Below, in pieces: positions 1 through 5,834 of a stretch of DNA of 5,886 nucleotides; the first letter of the stretch is position 1, and each line of letters starts with the position of its first letter. The stretch is taken from assembly GCA_011772275.1 (NCBI GenBank), contig WVZU01000008.1, positions 1 to 5,886 of the forward strand, written 5' to 3'. The notes under the pieces are model-generated. The model was not told the origin of the DNA. It did not search any database and was given only the letters and a program-made list of their open reading frames with translations. This stretch comes from Planctomycetales bacterium (lineage in GTDB: Bacteria; Planctomycetota; Planctomycetia; Pirellulales; UBA7805). The translations under genes and the position numbers were made by a program.

Positions 1-87
1 TCTTAACCGCCACTCTTAACCGCAACTCTTAACCGCCACTCTTAACCGCAACTCTTAACCGCAACTCTTAACCGACCTCTTAACCGC
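1..87. repeat. 13-bp tandem repeat (minisatellite), cut by window edge
   Basis: Five consecutive 13-bp units occupy 1-65, reading TCTTAACCGCCAC or TCTTAACCGCAAC. The variants follow the order CAC, AAC, CAC, AAC, AAC, so units differ only at one C/A position. A 12-bp degenerate unit (66-77, TCTTAACCGACC) and a 10-bp partial unit (78-87) follow, after which the sequence drifts (TCTTCGCGGG). The array begins at base 1, so its true length is unknown. The period is not a multiple of three and no gene covers it, so it is not a protein repeat. It lies beyond the 3' end of gatB on the minus strand, past the candidate terminator. The units abut without unique spacers, which excludes CRISPR. Function unknown. 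Confidence 0.93.
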
Positions 88-115
88 TCTTCGCGGGCCC
101 AACCATCAGGCTGCC

Positions 116-142
116 AAAAAAACTCTGCTCATTTCTGGCAGA
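116..142 (-). terminator. candidate rho-independent terminator downstream of gatB
   Basis: Read on the minus strand, TCTGC (complement of 138-142) can pair with GCAGA (complement of 124-128) around a 9-nt loop. One G follows, then seven T residues (complement of 116-122). It begins about 87 nt past the gatB stop, where the gat transcript should end. The stem is only 5 bp and the loop is long, so the hairpin is weak; the uninterrupted T tract is the stronger part. An alternative 6-bp pairing, CTGCCA with TGGCAG (complements of 136-141 and 111-116), would place the T tract in its loop and compete with the terminator stem. Confidence 0.45.
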
Positions 143-228
143 CATTTGGCGCAATTCCCCTTTTCAATAGACCATCCTTTCCTAATTCAGTCGCTTCTTA
201 CCCACAGATTCTTCCGAAGCCCTGATTT

Positions 229-1776
229 TTACGGGGAGTTGCCTGCCAGCTGGATTAGCAGTTCCCGCACGCGGCCGGGGTCCACGTCGGGATTTTGCTG
301 TTTTGCTTTTCCGATCAGGGCCCCCACGGCCTGCAGCTTGCCGCCCTGGATGTCCGCGACGATCTTGGGATGGGCGTCGATCAGTTGTTGGCACAGCGAC
401 CGCAACTGGGAATCGTCCAGCCGCTGGATGCCCAGTCCCTCCATCACCTGATCGGCAGACTGCCCCGTTTCGATCATCTGGGCCAGCACCTCCCGTGCTC
501 GACCGGTCGTCAGATCCCCGGCCACCACGATCTGCAAGAGTTGTCCGAGGGCTTTTTGGTCGAGCGGGTATTGGTCGATGGGGATTTCATTTTCGTTCAG
601 GTAACGCAGCACATCCTGCTGGACCCAGTTGCTGGCCAGCTTGCCATCCCCGCAGGCTTCGGCCACGGCCAGGTAGTAATCGACCAGGGCCCGGCCCTGA
701 TTGACCAGCACGTCGCTGTCGTAAGCATTGATCCCGTACTGCTGCTGCAGCCGCTGTCGGAGGGCGGCGGGCAGTTCGCCCAATCGGTCGCGGGCGTCCT
801 GGATCTCCTCCTGGCGGACGGTGACCGGCACGAGGTCCGGTTCGGGAAAATAGCGATAGTCGCTCGACTCTTCCTTGCCCCGCTGAGCTCGTGTGAGTTG
901 AGCGGTGTCGTCCCAGCCGCGGGTTTCCTTAGTAACTTTGGGATCCCCCAGCTGGCGGCCGGTCTGCTGCCACTGTTCGTACTGGCGTTGGGCTTCATAA
1001 GCCAGCGCCCGTTCGACCGCTCGGAAGCTGTTCATATTCTTCACTTCCACGATCGGCGTTGCGATCTGTTGGCCGTCTTGCTGGAGATGCAAGTTCACGT
1101 TGGCATCGACCCGCAGGCTGCCTTCCTGCATGTTGCAGTCGGAGACTCCCAGGTAGGTCAGCAGCAATTTCAGTTCGGTCAGGTAGGCCTTGGCTTCGGC
1201 CGGGGACCGCATATCGGGCTGGCTGACGATTTCCAGGAGCGGCGTACCGCACCGATTCAGGTCGATACGGCTGTCGGCCTGGGCGGCCGCCTCGTCGTGC
1301 ATGCTTTTGCCCGCATCTTCCTCCAGGTGCGCTCGCAAAATCCCTACCCGCTTGGGCGAAAAAGCGCCTTTGGCATCCTGAATATCCAGATAGCCATCGT
1401 GGGACATCGGCAGGTCGAACTGGCTGATCTGGTATCCCTTGGGCAAATCCGGGTAGTAGTAATTTTTGCGATCCCACTTGGTGAGAGGAGGTATTTGGCA
1501 GTTCAGGGCCACCGCCGTCGTCAATGCCAGCTGGAAGGCCTTCCGATTCAGAACGGGCAGAGCGCCGGGCATACCGGTACAAACGGGGCAGGTCTGCGTG
1601 TTCGGCGGGGCCCCAAATTGCGTACTGCAACCGCAGAACAGTTTGGCACGAGTCGCCAGCTGCACGTGGACTTCCAGGCCGATGATGGTGGTGTAGGAGC
1701 TCAAAGGTTGGGGTTTGCGTGGGGCAGCGGGAACGACGCTGAGCTTGGCCCGCGCTGCTGCGCTCGGCCCGATCAT
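229..1776 (-). CDS. gatB: Asp-tRNA(Asn)/Glu-tRNA(Gln) amidotransferase subunit B
   Basis: GatB is the tRNA-binding kinase subunit of GatCAB. It activates the side-chain carboxylate of misacylated Glu-tRNA(Gln) or Asp-tRNA(Asn) with ATP and receives ammonia from GatA. The 515-residue product carries the family signatures: IIGLEVHVQL at 31-40; LFCGC and CPVC at 46-50 and 63-66, whose four Cys fit the known zinc site; YYYPDLPKGYQISQ at about 106-119; RVGILRAHLEEDAGK at about 143-157; and the SSDYRYFPEPDL block near 304-315. The C-terminal helical and tail (YqeY-like) domains fill roughly 320-515, ending in a normal VGALIGKAK segment, so the gene is complete. The ATG at 1774-1776 gives a basic, Pro/Ala-rich extension of about 27 residues before the usual start of homology. 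No ATG lies closer; a TTG at codon 25 is the main alternative. A GGAG sits about 12 nt upstream of the ATG. The gene lies 78 bp after gatA and is last in the cluster. Confidence 0.97.
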   Translation of the reverse strand: MIGPSAAARAKLSVVPAAPRKPQPLSSYTTIIGLEVHVQLATRAKLFCGCSTQFGAPPNTQTCPVCTGMPGALPVLNRKAFQLALTTAVALNCQIPPLTKWDRKNYYYPDLPKGYQISQFDLPMSHDGYLDIQDAKGAFSPKRVGILRAHLEEDAGKSMHDEAAAQADSRIDLNRCGTPLLEIVSQPDMRSPAEAKAYLTELKLLLTYLGVSDCNMQEGSLRVDANVNLHLQQDGQQIATPIVEVKNMNSFRAVERALAYEAQRQYEQWQQTGRQLGDPKVTKETRGWDDTAQLTRAQRGKEESSDYRYFPEPDLVPVTVRQEEIQDARDRLGELPAALRQRLQQQYGINAYDSDVLVNQGRALVDYYLAVAEACGDGKLASNWVQQDVLRYLNENEIPIDQYPLDQKALGQLLQIVVAGDLTTGRAREVLAQMIETGQSADQVMEGLGIQRLDDSQLRSLCQQLIDAHPKIVADIQGGKLQAVGALIGKAKQQNPDVDPGRVRELLIQLAGNSP

Positions 1777-1854
1777 TCCCGTCTCGCTCTCCGCCGCCGC
1801 GTTCTGCCGGCGAGTTTCTGTCTGCCAGCTTTTTTCTTTTCGCTGTGCGCCTTG

Positions 1855-3426
1855 CTACGCTTTTCCTTCTGCCTGCTGGCCGTCCGCTGCCAGCTTCGGT
1901 TTTTTCTGATGCCATAAGGTGGCTTGTTGGTACATGAATGCGGCCCGCAGCAGCCGTTCTTCCGCCAGGGGAGGGGCTTGCAGTTGCAGTCCGATGGGGA
2001 GGCCGTCGCGGCTGAACCCGCAGGGGATGCTGATCCCGGGTGTGCCTGCCAGGTTGGCGCTGACCGTGTACAAGTCGACCAGGTACATCGACAGCGGGTC
2101 ATCGATTTTTTCGCCGATGGGGAAGGCGGGTGTGGGTGTGACGGGTCCCAGGAGGACATCGACTTTGCGAAAAGCTTCGCGAAAGTCATGGGCGATCAGC
2201 CGGCGGACCTTGAGGGCCTTGAGGTAGTACGCATCGTAATACCCGGCGCTTAATGCATACGTTCCCAGCATGATCCGCCGCTTGACCTCGGGCCCGAAGC
2301 CTTCGGCGCGGGTCTGGCGGTACATGCGGACCAGAGGGGAATCCAAGGCAGCCAGGGCGTGCTCGTCTTGCGCCGCGGCCAATGCCGCTTGCTCGCGGTC
2401 CAACTCCTGTTGCATCGCAGCGACATCGGTGCGGTAGCCGTAGTGGGCGCCGTCGTAGCGAGCCAGGTTGCTGGAGGCTTCCGAGGGGGCGATGATGTAG
2501 TAGGTGGCGACCGCGTATTTACTGTGGGGCAGATCGACCGGTTGCACCGTGGCTCCCAGATCCCGGTAGACCTGGACCGCCTCCTTGAGGGCCGCGGCCA
2601 CGTCAGGGTCGAGGCCCTCGCCCAGCTGCTGATTGGGCATGCCGATTCTCAGTCCCTCCAGCCCTTGGCGCAGCGACGCCGTATAGTCGGGCACCGGCCG
2701 ATCGATGGACGTGGCATCTGCGGGATCGTGTCCTTCAATGACTTCGTTCACCAGGGCCACGTCTTCGACGGTCGCGGCCAGGGGGCCCACCTGGTCCAGG
2801 CTGCTGGCGAAGGCGATCAGGCCATACCGGCTGACGCGGCCGTAGGTGGGTTTCATGCCGACCACGCCGCAGAGTGCGGCGGGCTGGCGAATCGAACCGC
2901 CGGTGTCGCTACCGATGGACAGCGGGGCCATGCGGGCGGCCACGCAGGCCGCCGCGCCACCGCTGGACCCCCCCGGAATCCGCTTAGTATCCCACGGGTT
3001 CCGGGTCACCTGGAACGCGCTATTTTCGTTCGACCCGCCCATCGCGAACTCGTCCATGTTCGTTTTTCCGATCAGGATGGCGTCTGCGGCTTGCAGCTTC
3101 TGCACCACGGTGGCGTCGTACGGCGGCCGGAAAGTCTCCAGCATCCGCGAGGCGCAGGTGGTGGGTTCGTCGCGTGTGCAGAGCACATCTTTGACCGCGA
3201 CGGGCAAGCCGGCCAGGCGACCGACCGGTTGCCCGGCCGCTCGACGGCGATCAATATCTTCGGCTTCAGCCAGGGCGGCATCGCGACGGACGCTGAGGAA
3301 GGCCTGGATGCGGCCGTCCTGGTTTTCGATCTGTTGCAAACAGGCGCTGACCAGTTGCTGAGCGGTCAGTTCGCCCGCCTGCATTTGGTCGAGCAGTTCG
3401 GTTGCCGAGCTATCCAGAAGTGACAT
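1855..3426 (-). CDS. gatA: Asp-tRNA(Asn)/Glu-tRNA(Gln) amidotransferase subunit A
   Basis: GatA is the amidase-signature subunit that hydrolyses glutamine and channels ammonia to GatB. With the ATG at 3424-3426 the protein has 523 residues and the Ser-cisSer-Lys triad falls at K79 (LPVAVKD), S154 (PGGSSGG) and S178 (GSDTGGSIR). This is the numbering I recall for Staphylococcus aureus GatA and is good support for this start over the in-frame GTG six codons upstream (3442-3444). The core continues with KPTYGRVSRYGLIAFASSLDQ-like sequence (192-212) and RAEGFGPEVKRRIMLGTY near 373-390. Compared with ordinary GatA of about 485 residues, an Ala/Glu/Gln-rich segment at about 334-364 looks inserted between the YGYR and TRAEGFGPE motifs, and the C-terminus carries a hydrophilic tail of roughly 15 residues. 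No strong Shine-Dalgarno precedes the ATG. The gene lies 50 bp after gatC, consistent with one transcript. Confidence 0.98.
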   Translation of the reverse strand: MSLLDSSATELLDQMQAGELTAQQLVSACLQQIENQDGRIQAFLSVRRDAALAEAEDIDRRRAAGQPVGRLAGLPVAVKDVLCTRDEPTTCASRMLETFRPPYDATVVQKLQAADAILIGKTNMDEFAMGGSNENSAFQVTRNPWDTKRIPGGSSGGAAACVAARMAPLSIGSDTGGSIRQPAALCGVVGMKPTYGRVSRYGLIAFASSLDQVGPLAATVEDVALVNEVIEGHDPADATSIDRPVPDYTASLRQGLEGLRIGMPNQQLGEGLDPDVAAALKEAVQVYRDLGATVQPVDLPHSKYAVATYYIIAPSEASSNLARYDGAHYGYRTDVAAMQQELDREQAALAAAQDEHALAALDSPLVRMYRQTRAEGFGPEVKRRIMLGTYALSAGYYDAYYLKALKVRRLIAHDFREAFRKVDVLLGPVTPTPAFPIGEKIDDPLSMYLVDLYTVSANLAGTPGISIPCGFSRDGLPIGLQLQAPPLAEERLLRAAFMYQQATLWHQKKPKLAADGQQAEGKA

Positions 3427-3476
3427 GCTTTGGTTCCCGGTCACGTCCCCGCGGGCGAGCTTGCCAAGTCAAGCGG

Positions 3477-3767
3477 TTATTCGCCCAGGACGGCAGGTAC
3501 TCGGTAACATTCGTCGTCACGATGCGGCGCGTTGCCCATGATCCGCTCGCGATCCAGGCTGGCCCGCACTGTATCCTCGGCAAAGACATTCTCCAGATCC
3601 ACGGCGTGTGCCATCGGCTGCACATCGTCCGTGTCCAGCTCGGCAAGCTGCTCGATATATTGCACAATCTGGCTCAACTGAGCCGTCATTTTGTTTAGCT
3701 CGTCGGCCGACAGCCGGAGCCTGGCGAGCAGCGATACTTTTTCGACGATTTCTTGGGAAAGGCTCAT
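3477..3767 (-). CDS. gatC: Asp-tRNA(Asn)/Glu-tRNA(Gln) amidotransferase subunit C
   Basis: GatC is the small subunit that wraps around the GatA-GatB interface and stabilises the complex; it has no catalytic site. The 96-residue product matches the family length and pattern: an N-terminal helix with VSLLARLRLS (11-20); an amphipathic helix with QLSQIVQYIEQLAELD (30-45); the VQPMAH segment (49-54); then the extended tail with NVFAEDTVRASLDRE and the terminal NAPH...YRVPAVLGE. The frame stays open far upstream, to about 4088, but that extension has no GatC homology. The ATG at 3765-3767 is preceded by GGGAGA about 8-13 nt upstream and coincides with the usual family start. It is the first gene of the gatC-gatA-gatB cluster. 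A 441-bp gap separates it from rpmB, and I could not identify a convincing promoter there. Confidence 0.96.
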   Translation of the reverse strand: MSLSQEIVEKVSLLARLRLSADELNKMTAQLSQIVQYIEQLAELDTDDVQPMAHAVDLENVFAEDTVRASLDRERIMGNAPHRDDECYRVPAVLGE

Positions 3768-3775
3768 GGCAAAGG

Positions 3776-3781
3776 TCTCCC
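3776..3781 (-). promoter_or_regulatory. ribosome binding site of gatC
   Basis: On the minus strand the complement of 3776-3781 reads GGGAGA, eight bases before the ATG at 3765-3767. It fixes the GatC start well inside a reading frame that stays open several hundred bases further upstream. Confidence 0.6.
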
Positions 3782-4089
3782 AGCTTTCCCCCTCCCCGCT
3801 GCCGCGAAGGTCAAGGTTGGGAAGTCGTGAGCGTGTTGGCGAAGATTGGTGTTGTATGCGGGCATGCGGGTCGTTTGTCCTTTCCTGCCGATCGCGGGTG
3901 CGGCTGCCGAAAAATTGGCCGCGGGTGTTTTGGCAGGTGCGCGGGGCGAAGGGGGGCTTCTCGTTGATGATTTTTGGTCGACGCGCCGGTCGTGGGGATC
4001 GGCAGCCGTCTCCGCAGATCGGCCGCAAAGCCGGCCGGGAGGGGTTGGGGGCTACCGCGACCGGGGTCAACGATGTGCCTTGTGCCACG

Positions 4090-4105
4090 GGCGAAAAAGA
4101 CTCCC
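4090..4105 (+). repeat. 16-nt dispersed motif, copy 1
   Basis: GGCGAAAAAGACTCCC here is the exact reverse complement of 5835-5850. Flanking bases do not extend the match in either direction. A 16-nt identity by chance within a window of this size is unlikely (order of 1 in 100 by a simple base-composition argument), so it may belong to a dispersed repeat family in this genome. It lies in the noncoding gap between gatC and rpmB. Confidence 0.6.
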
Positions 4106-4208
4106 AGCCTTGTGAAGGTTGACTTGCGGCGAATCGGCGCGACGGGCAGGCGTCTTCTCCACGGCGGCGGGTCCAGCTGGCGTGACGAGCACAAGATGGC
4201 GGCGGCCT

Positions 4209-4478
4209 TCAGTCGTTGCCTTGCGGCAGCTGGAACGGTCGAGCCTTAACACGCTTGGTGACTGCGCCGCTGCGCAGGCACTGCGTGCAGACCCGCATCG
4301 ACTTGTTGGTGCCCTGCGAAGTCGTCACGTGCACTTTCTGCAAATTGGGCTTGAATTTGCGGCGTGTGATCCCGGTCACCTTGGTACCCACACCCCCCAG
4401 GTACTTCGCCTTGCCGCGGGTCTGTACCCGGTTGCCCATCTGAGCCCCTTTGCCGCATATTTCACACACCCGTGCCAT
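4209..4478 (-). CDS. rpmB: 50S ribosomal protein L28 (bL28), zinc-ribbon form
   Basis: bL28 is a small basic protein of the bacterial large ribosomal subunit. The 89-residue product opens with MARVCEICGKGAQMGNRV, the standard bL28 start, and contains the RRKFKPNLQKVHV core (39-51) and the C-terminal MRVCTQCLRSG segment followed by a basic KRVKARPF tail. C5/C8 and C64/C67 form two CXXC pairs, the metal-binding C+ version of the protein. Between NRV and the RRKF core, where many bL28 proteins have a short Ser/His/Lys stretch, there is a longer Lys/Gly-rich loop (about 20-38, containing YLGGVGTKVTG). The ATG at 4476-4478 is favoured over an in-frame ATG 23 codons upstream because the homology starts here and GGTGGAGA lies nearby upstream. 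The gene is divergent from the oxidoreductase-like gene and codirectional with the gat cluster. Confidence 0.95.
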   Translation of the reverse strand: MARVCEICGKGAQMGNRVQTRGKAKYLGGVGTKVTGITRRKFKPNLQKVHVTTSQGTNKSMRVCTQCLRSGAVTKRVKARPFQLPQGND

Positions 4479-4486
4479 CGATCGCG

Positions 4487-4494
4487 TCTCCACC
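4487..4494 (-). promoter_or_regulatory. ribosome binding site of rpmB
   Basis: The complement of 4488-4491 reads GGAG within a wider GGTGGAGA, nine bases before the ATG at 4476-4478. It selects the short 89-residue bL28 over the longer open frame that begins at 4547. Confidence 0.65.
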
Positions 4495-4526
4495 GGCGGA
4501 CTACATCCGTTTCGGACAAACCGACC

Positions 4527-4554
4527 AGTATAGTTGTTTGGGCTCAACAGGCAA
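4527..4554 (-). promoter_or_regulatory. candidate sigma70 promoter of rpmB
   Basis: On the minus strand, TATACT (complement of 4527-4532) matches the -10 consensus at five of six positions. TTGCCT (complement of 4549-4554) could serve as a -35 box at a 16-bp spacing. This would start transcription near 4520 and give a leader of about 40 nt before the rpmB ATG. The -10 element is good; the -35 element is only partial. The candidate upstream ATG at 4545-4547 would lie upstream of this transcript start, another reason to reject the longer reading frame. Confidence 0.45.
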
Positions 4555-4590
4555 TAGGCATCTGGCTGACCGGCGCGGGGCTGTTGCGGA

Positions 4591-4620
4591 TTGAGCGTTC
4601 TTGGCGGGGGCCGATATAAT
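4591..4620 (+). promoter_or_regulatory. sigma70-type promoter of the oxidoreductase-like gene
   Basis: TTGAGC (4591-4596) and a perfect TATAAT (4615-4620) are separated by 18 bp. Transcription would start near 4627, leaving a leader of about 44 nt before the ATG at 4671. It stands out because the surrounding DNA is GC-rich. It lies back to back with the rpmB promoter candidate, with about 36 bp between the two -35 boxes. Confidence 0.65.
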
Positions 4621-4670
4621 TCGAGGTTCGGTGGTTTGTCCCGGCAAATCTGGCTTTAGCGTAGGCTGTC

Positions 4671-5696
4671 ATGAAACTCCGCGTCGGCCTCATCGGGCTC
4701 GGCAATTCGTGGAAAAAACGCCATGCTCCTGTTCTTCGAGCGATGGCGGACCGCTTTGATGTGCGAGCGGTTTGCGACCAGGTGGCCCACCGTGCGGAAG
4801 TGGCCGCTCGCGAATTCGAGGCTCGGCCCGTGGGCGGTTTCCGAGCCCTCATTCATGCCGAGGACATCGATGCCATCCTCATGCTGGCTCCCCAGTGGTA
4901 CGGCGCTCTTCCCGTCATGGCGGCCTGTGATGCCGGCAAGGCGGTTTACTGCGCGGTGGCCCTGGACATCGATTTAGAGCAGGCGGCGGCGGTCAAGCAG
5001 CGGGTGGATCAGGCGGGCATTGCTTTCATGGCGGAACTGCCCAAGCGCCACGCGCCGGCAACGCTGCGCCTCAAAGAATTAATCGCCACCCAGCTTGGCC
5101 CACCCCGCTTGATCTTCGGTCACCAGCGGATGGTGGTGGACGGCCCGCCCAGCCGGGGGAATGCGATCCGCAAGGAGCGGATGCACCTGTTGATCGAACT
5201 GGTCGACTGGTGCCGGTTTATTGTGGGCCGCGAACCGGACAAGGTGGCGCGTGTCGTGCATCCCGCCAAGCAGGATGGACAAGCGAACGATTACGAGTTG
5301 TTGAGCTTGCATTTTCCGGGCGACGAGGGTCCGGCAGGGGGAGAGGTTACCGCTCAAATCAGTTGCGGCCAGTACATCTCTCACGACTGGCCCGAAGCGG
5401 TCTCGTTCCGCCGCCCCGCCGGGTTCCAGGTGGCTTGCGAAAAGGGGATCGCCTTCATCGATTTGCCGGCGGGAATGACCTGGTTCGACACCGCCGGTCG
5501 GCATCTGGAGTCGTTGGAAAGCGAGCGGCCGGTGAGCGAACAGTTGTTTGCTCAATTTTATCGAGCGGTTACCAGCCTGGTGCGGAGGACGTCCGACGTG
5601 GAGGATGCGTACCAGTCGATCCGCATCGTGCTGGCGGCACGGAAAAGCCAGGCGGCGCACGGCGTGGCGCTTCAATTCGAGCCGCCAGGTGAGTGA
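4671..5696 (+). CDS. Gfo/Idh/MocA-fold protein, probably lacking the usual catalytic residues
   Basis: The 341-residue product has the two-domain layout of Gfo/Idh/MocA NAD(P)-dependent sugar oxidoreductases. The N-terminal Rossmann domain (about 1-120) starts with VGLIGLGNSW (5-14), keeps GLG, has W14 where a third Gly is common, and has D36 at the end of beta-2 where the nucleotide ribose is usually held. The C-terminal domain (about 125-335) carries the LRLKELIATQLGPPRLI segment (132-148). The family EKP motif after GKxVYC is replaced by A95-V96-A97, so the catalytic Lys is missing. By my alignment the Asp and His of the D-x-x-x-H motif are replaced by H172 and E176, while D179 is kept. 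There is no signal peptide or membrane segment, so it is probably cytoplasmic. Substrate and pathway are unknown, and neighbours give no clue. The start is supported by the promoter and by the Rossmann motif beginning at residue 4, but the ribosome site is weak (TAGG near 4662). The end looks natural. Confidence 0.85.
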   Translation: MKLRVGLIGLGNSWKKRHAPVLRAMADRFDVRAVCDQVAHRAEVAAREFEARPVGGFRALIHAEDIDAILMLAPQWYGALPVMAACDAGKAVYCAVALDIDLEQAAAVKQRVDQAGIAFMAELPKRHAPATLRLKELIATQLGPPRLIFGHQRMVVDGPPSRGNAIRKERMHLLIELVDWCRFIVGREPDKVARVVHPAKQDGQANDYELLSLHFPGDEGPAGGEVTAQISCGQYISHDWPEAVSFRRPAGFQVACEKGIAFIDLPAGMTWFDTAGRHLESLESERPVSEQLFAQFYRAVTSLVRRTSDVEDAYQSIRIVLAARKSQAAHGVALQFEPPGE

Positions 5697-5798
5697 TTGG
5701 TAGACGCTGCGACCCCGATGTTCTGGGGCATGCCCAACCCGGACCTGACGCGTGAGGTTGTGGCCCTGTCACCTTTGCGGCTGGGGTTTGGTGGGATT

Positions 5799-5832
5799 CA
5801 GCCGGAGGGGGGCGCAGCCCAGCCGGAGGGGG
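5799..5832 (+). repeat. 13-nt direct repeat pair, 21-bp period
   Basis: CAGCCGGAGGGGG occurs at 5799-5811 and again at 5820-5832, with start points 21 bp apart. The spacing is a multiple of three, so in the open frame beginning at 5718 it would give a repeated Q-P-E-G peptide. The sequence is G-rich and lies directly before the 16-nt motif copy. Confidence 0.7.
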
Positions 5833-5834
5833 TC

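Larger units (their letters stand above)
3768..4208. other. 441-bp intergenic stretch without a supported gene
   Basis: Several reading frames run through this region on both strands, but none shows a recognisable domain, convincing ribosome site or protein-like composition; they are Pro/Arg/Gly-rich as expected for random GC-rich sequence. I see no tRNA-like fold and no clear terminator after rpmB. On the minus strand the only T run near rpmB (complement of 4094-4098) is preceded by a CCTT/AAGG hairpin too short and too distant to be persuasive. TTGACC (complement of 3811-3816) resembles a -35 box but no -10 follows at the right spacing. The region contains one copy of a 16-nt motif repeated in inverted orientation near the window end (4090-4105). 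Confidence 0.6.

Noticed and set aside
1..87. CRISPR array at the left edge
   Set aside because: Units are 13 bp and directly abutting, with no unique spacers.
995..1915. 306-codon minus-strand frame overlapping the gatA end and the first half of gatB
   Set aside because: It is a shifted frame of gatB; the Arg/Ser/Pro-rich composition is typical of an out-of-frame reading.
295..1917. 540-codon open frame on the plus strand, antisense across all of gatB
   Set aside because: It mirrors a strongly supported gatB. High GC third positions remove stops from the opposite frame, and the translation is His/Gln/Leu-rich with no recognisable domain.
1773..2189. Lys/Arg-rich tail that a frameshift near the gatA 3' end would create, ending in an ATGA overlap with gatB
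   Set aside because: No slippery heptamer or downstream structure is evident at the end of gatA. The gatA frame ends naturally after full-length homology, and the tail is low-complexity sequence from a purine-rich gap.
2359..3423. 354-codon plus-strand open frame opposite gatA
   Set aside because: Shadow of gatA for the same codon-bias reason; no domain, and gatA has all catalytic motifs in the right order.
3811..3816. TTGACC on the minus strand as the gatC -35 box
   Set aside because: No acceptable -10 hexamer at 15-19 bp downstream; the sequence there is G-rich.
3768..4088. Upstream extension of the gatC frame to a 203-codon protein
   Set aside because: The extra sequence has no GatC homology, and a Shine-Dalgarno site precedes the internal ATG at 3767.
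3811..4194. 127-codon minus-strand open frame between rpmB and gatC
   Set aside because: Pro/Arg-rich, with no start signal and no domain; overlapping frames on both strands are equally open.
4479..4547. Longer rpmB start 23 codons upstream
   Set aside because: bL28 homology begins at the internal Met; the longer form would begin upstream of the likely transcript start, whereas the internal ATG has a well-placed GGAG.
5713..5727. Terminator after the oxidoreductase-like gene from CCCC/GGGG pairing
   Set aside because: Only a four-pair stem and no following T run.
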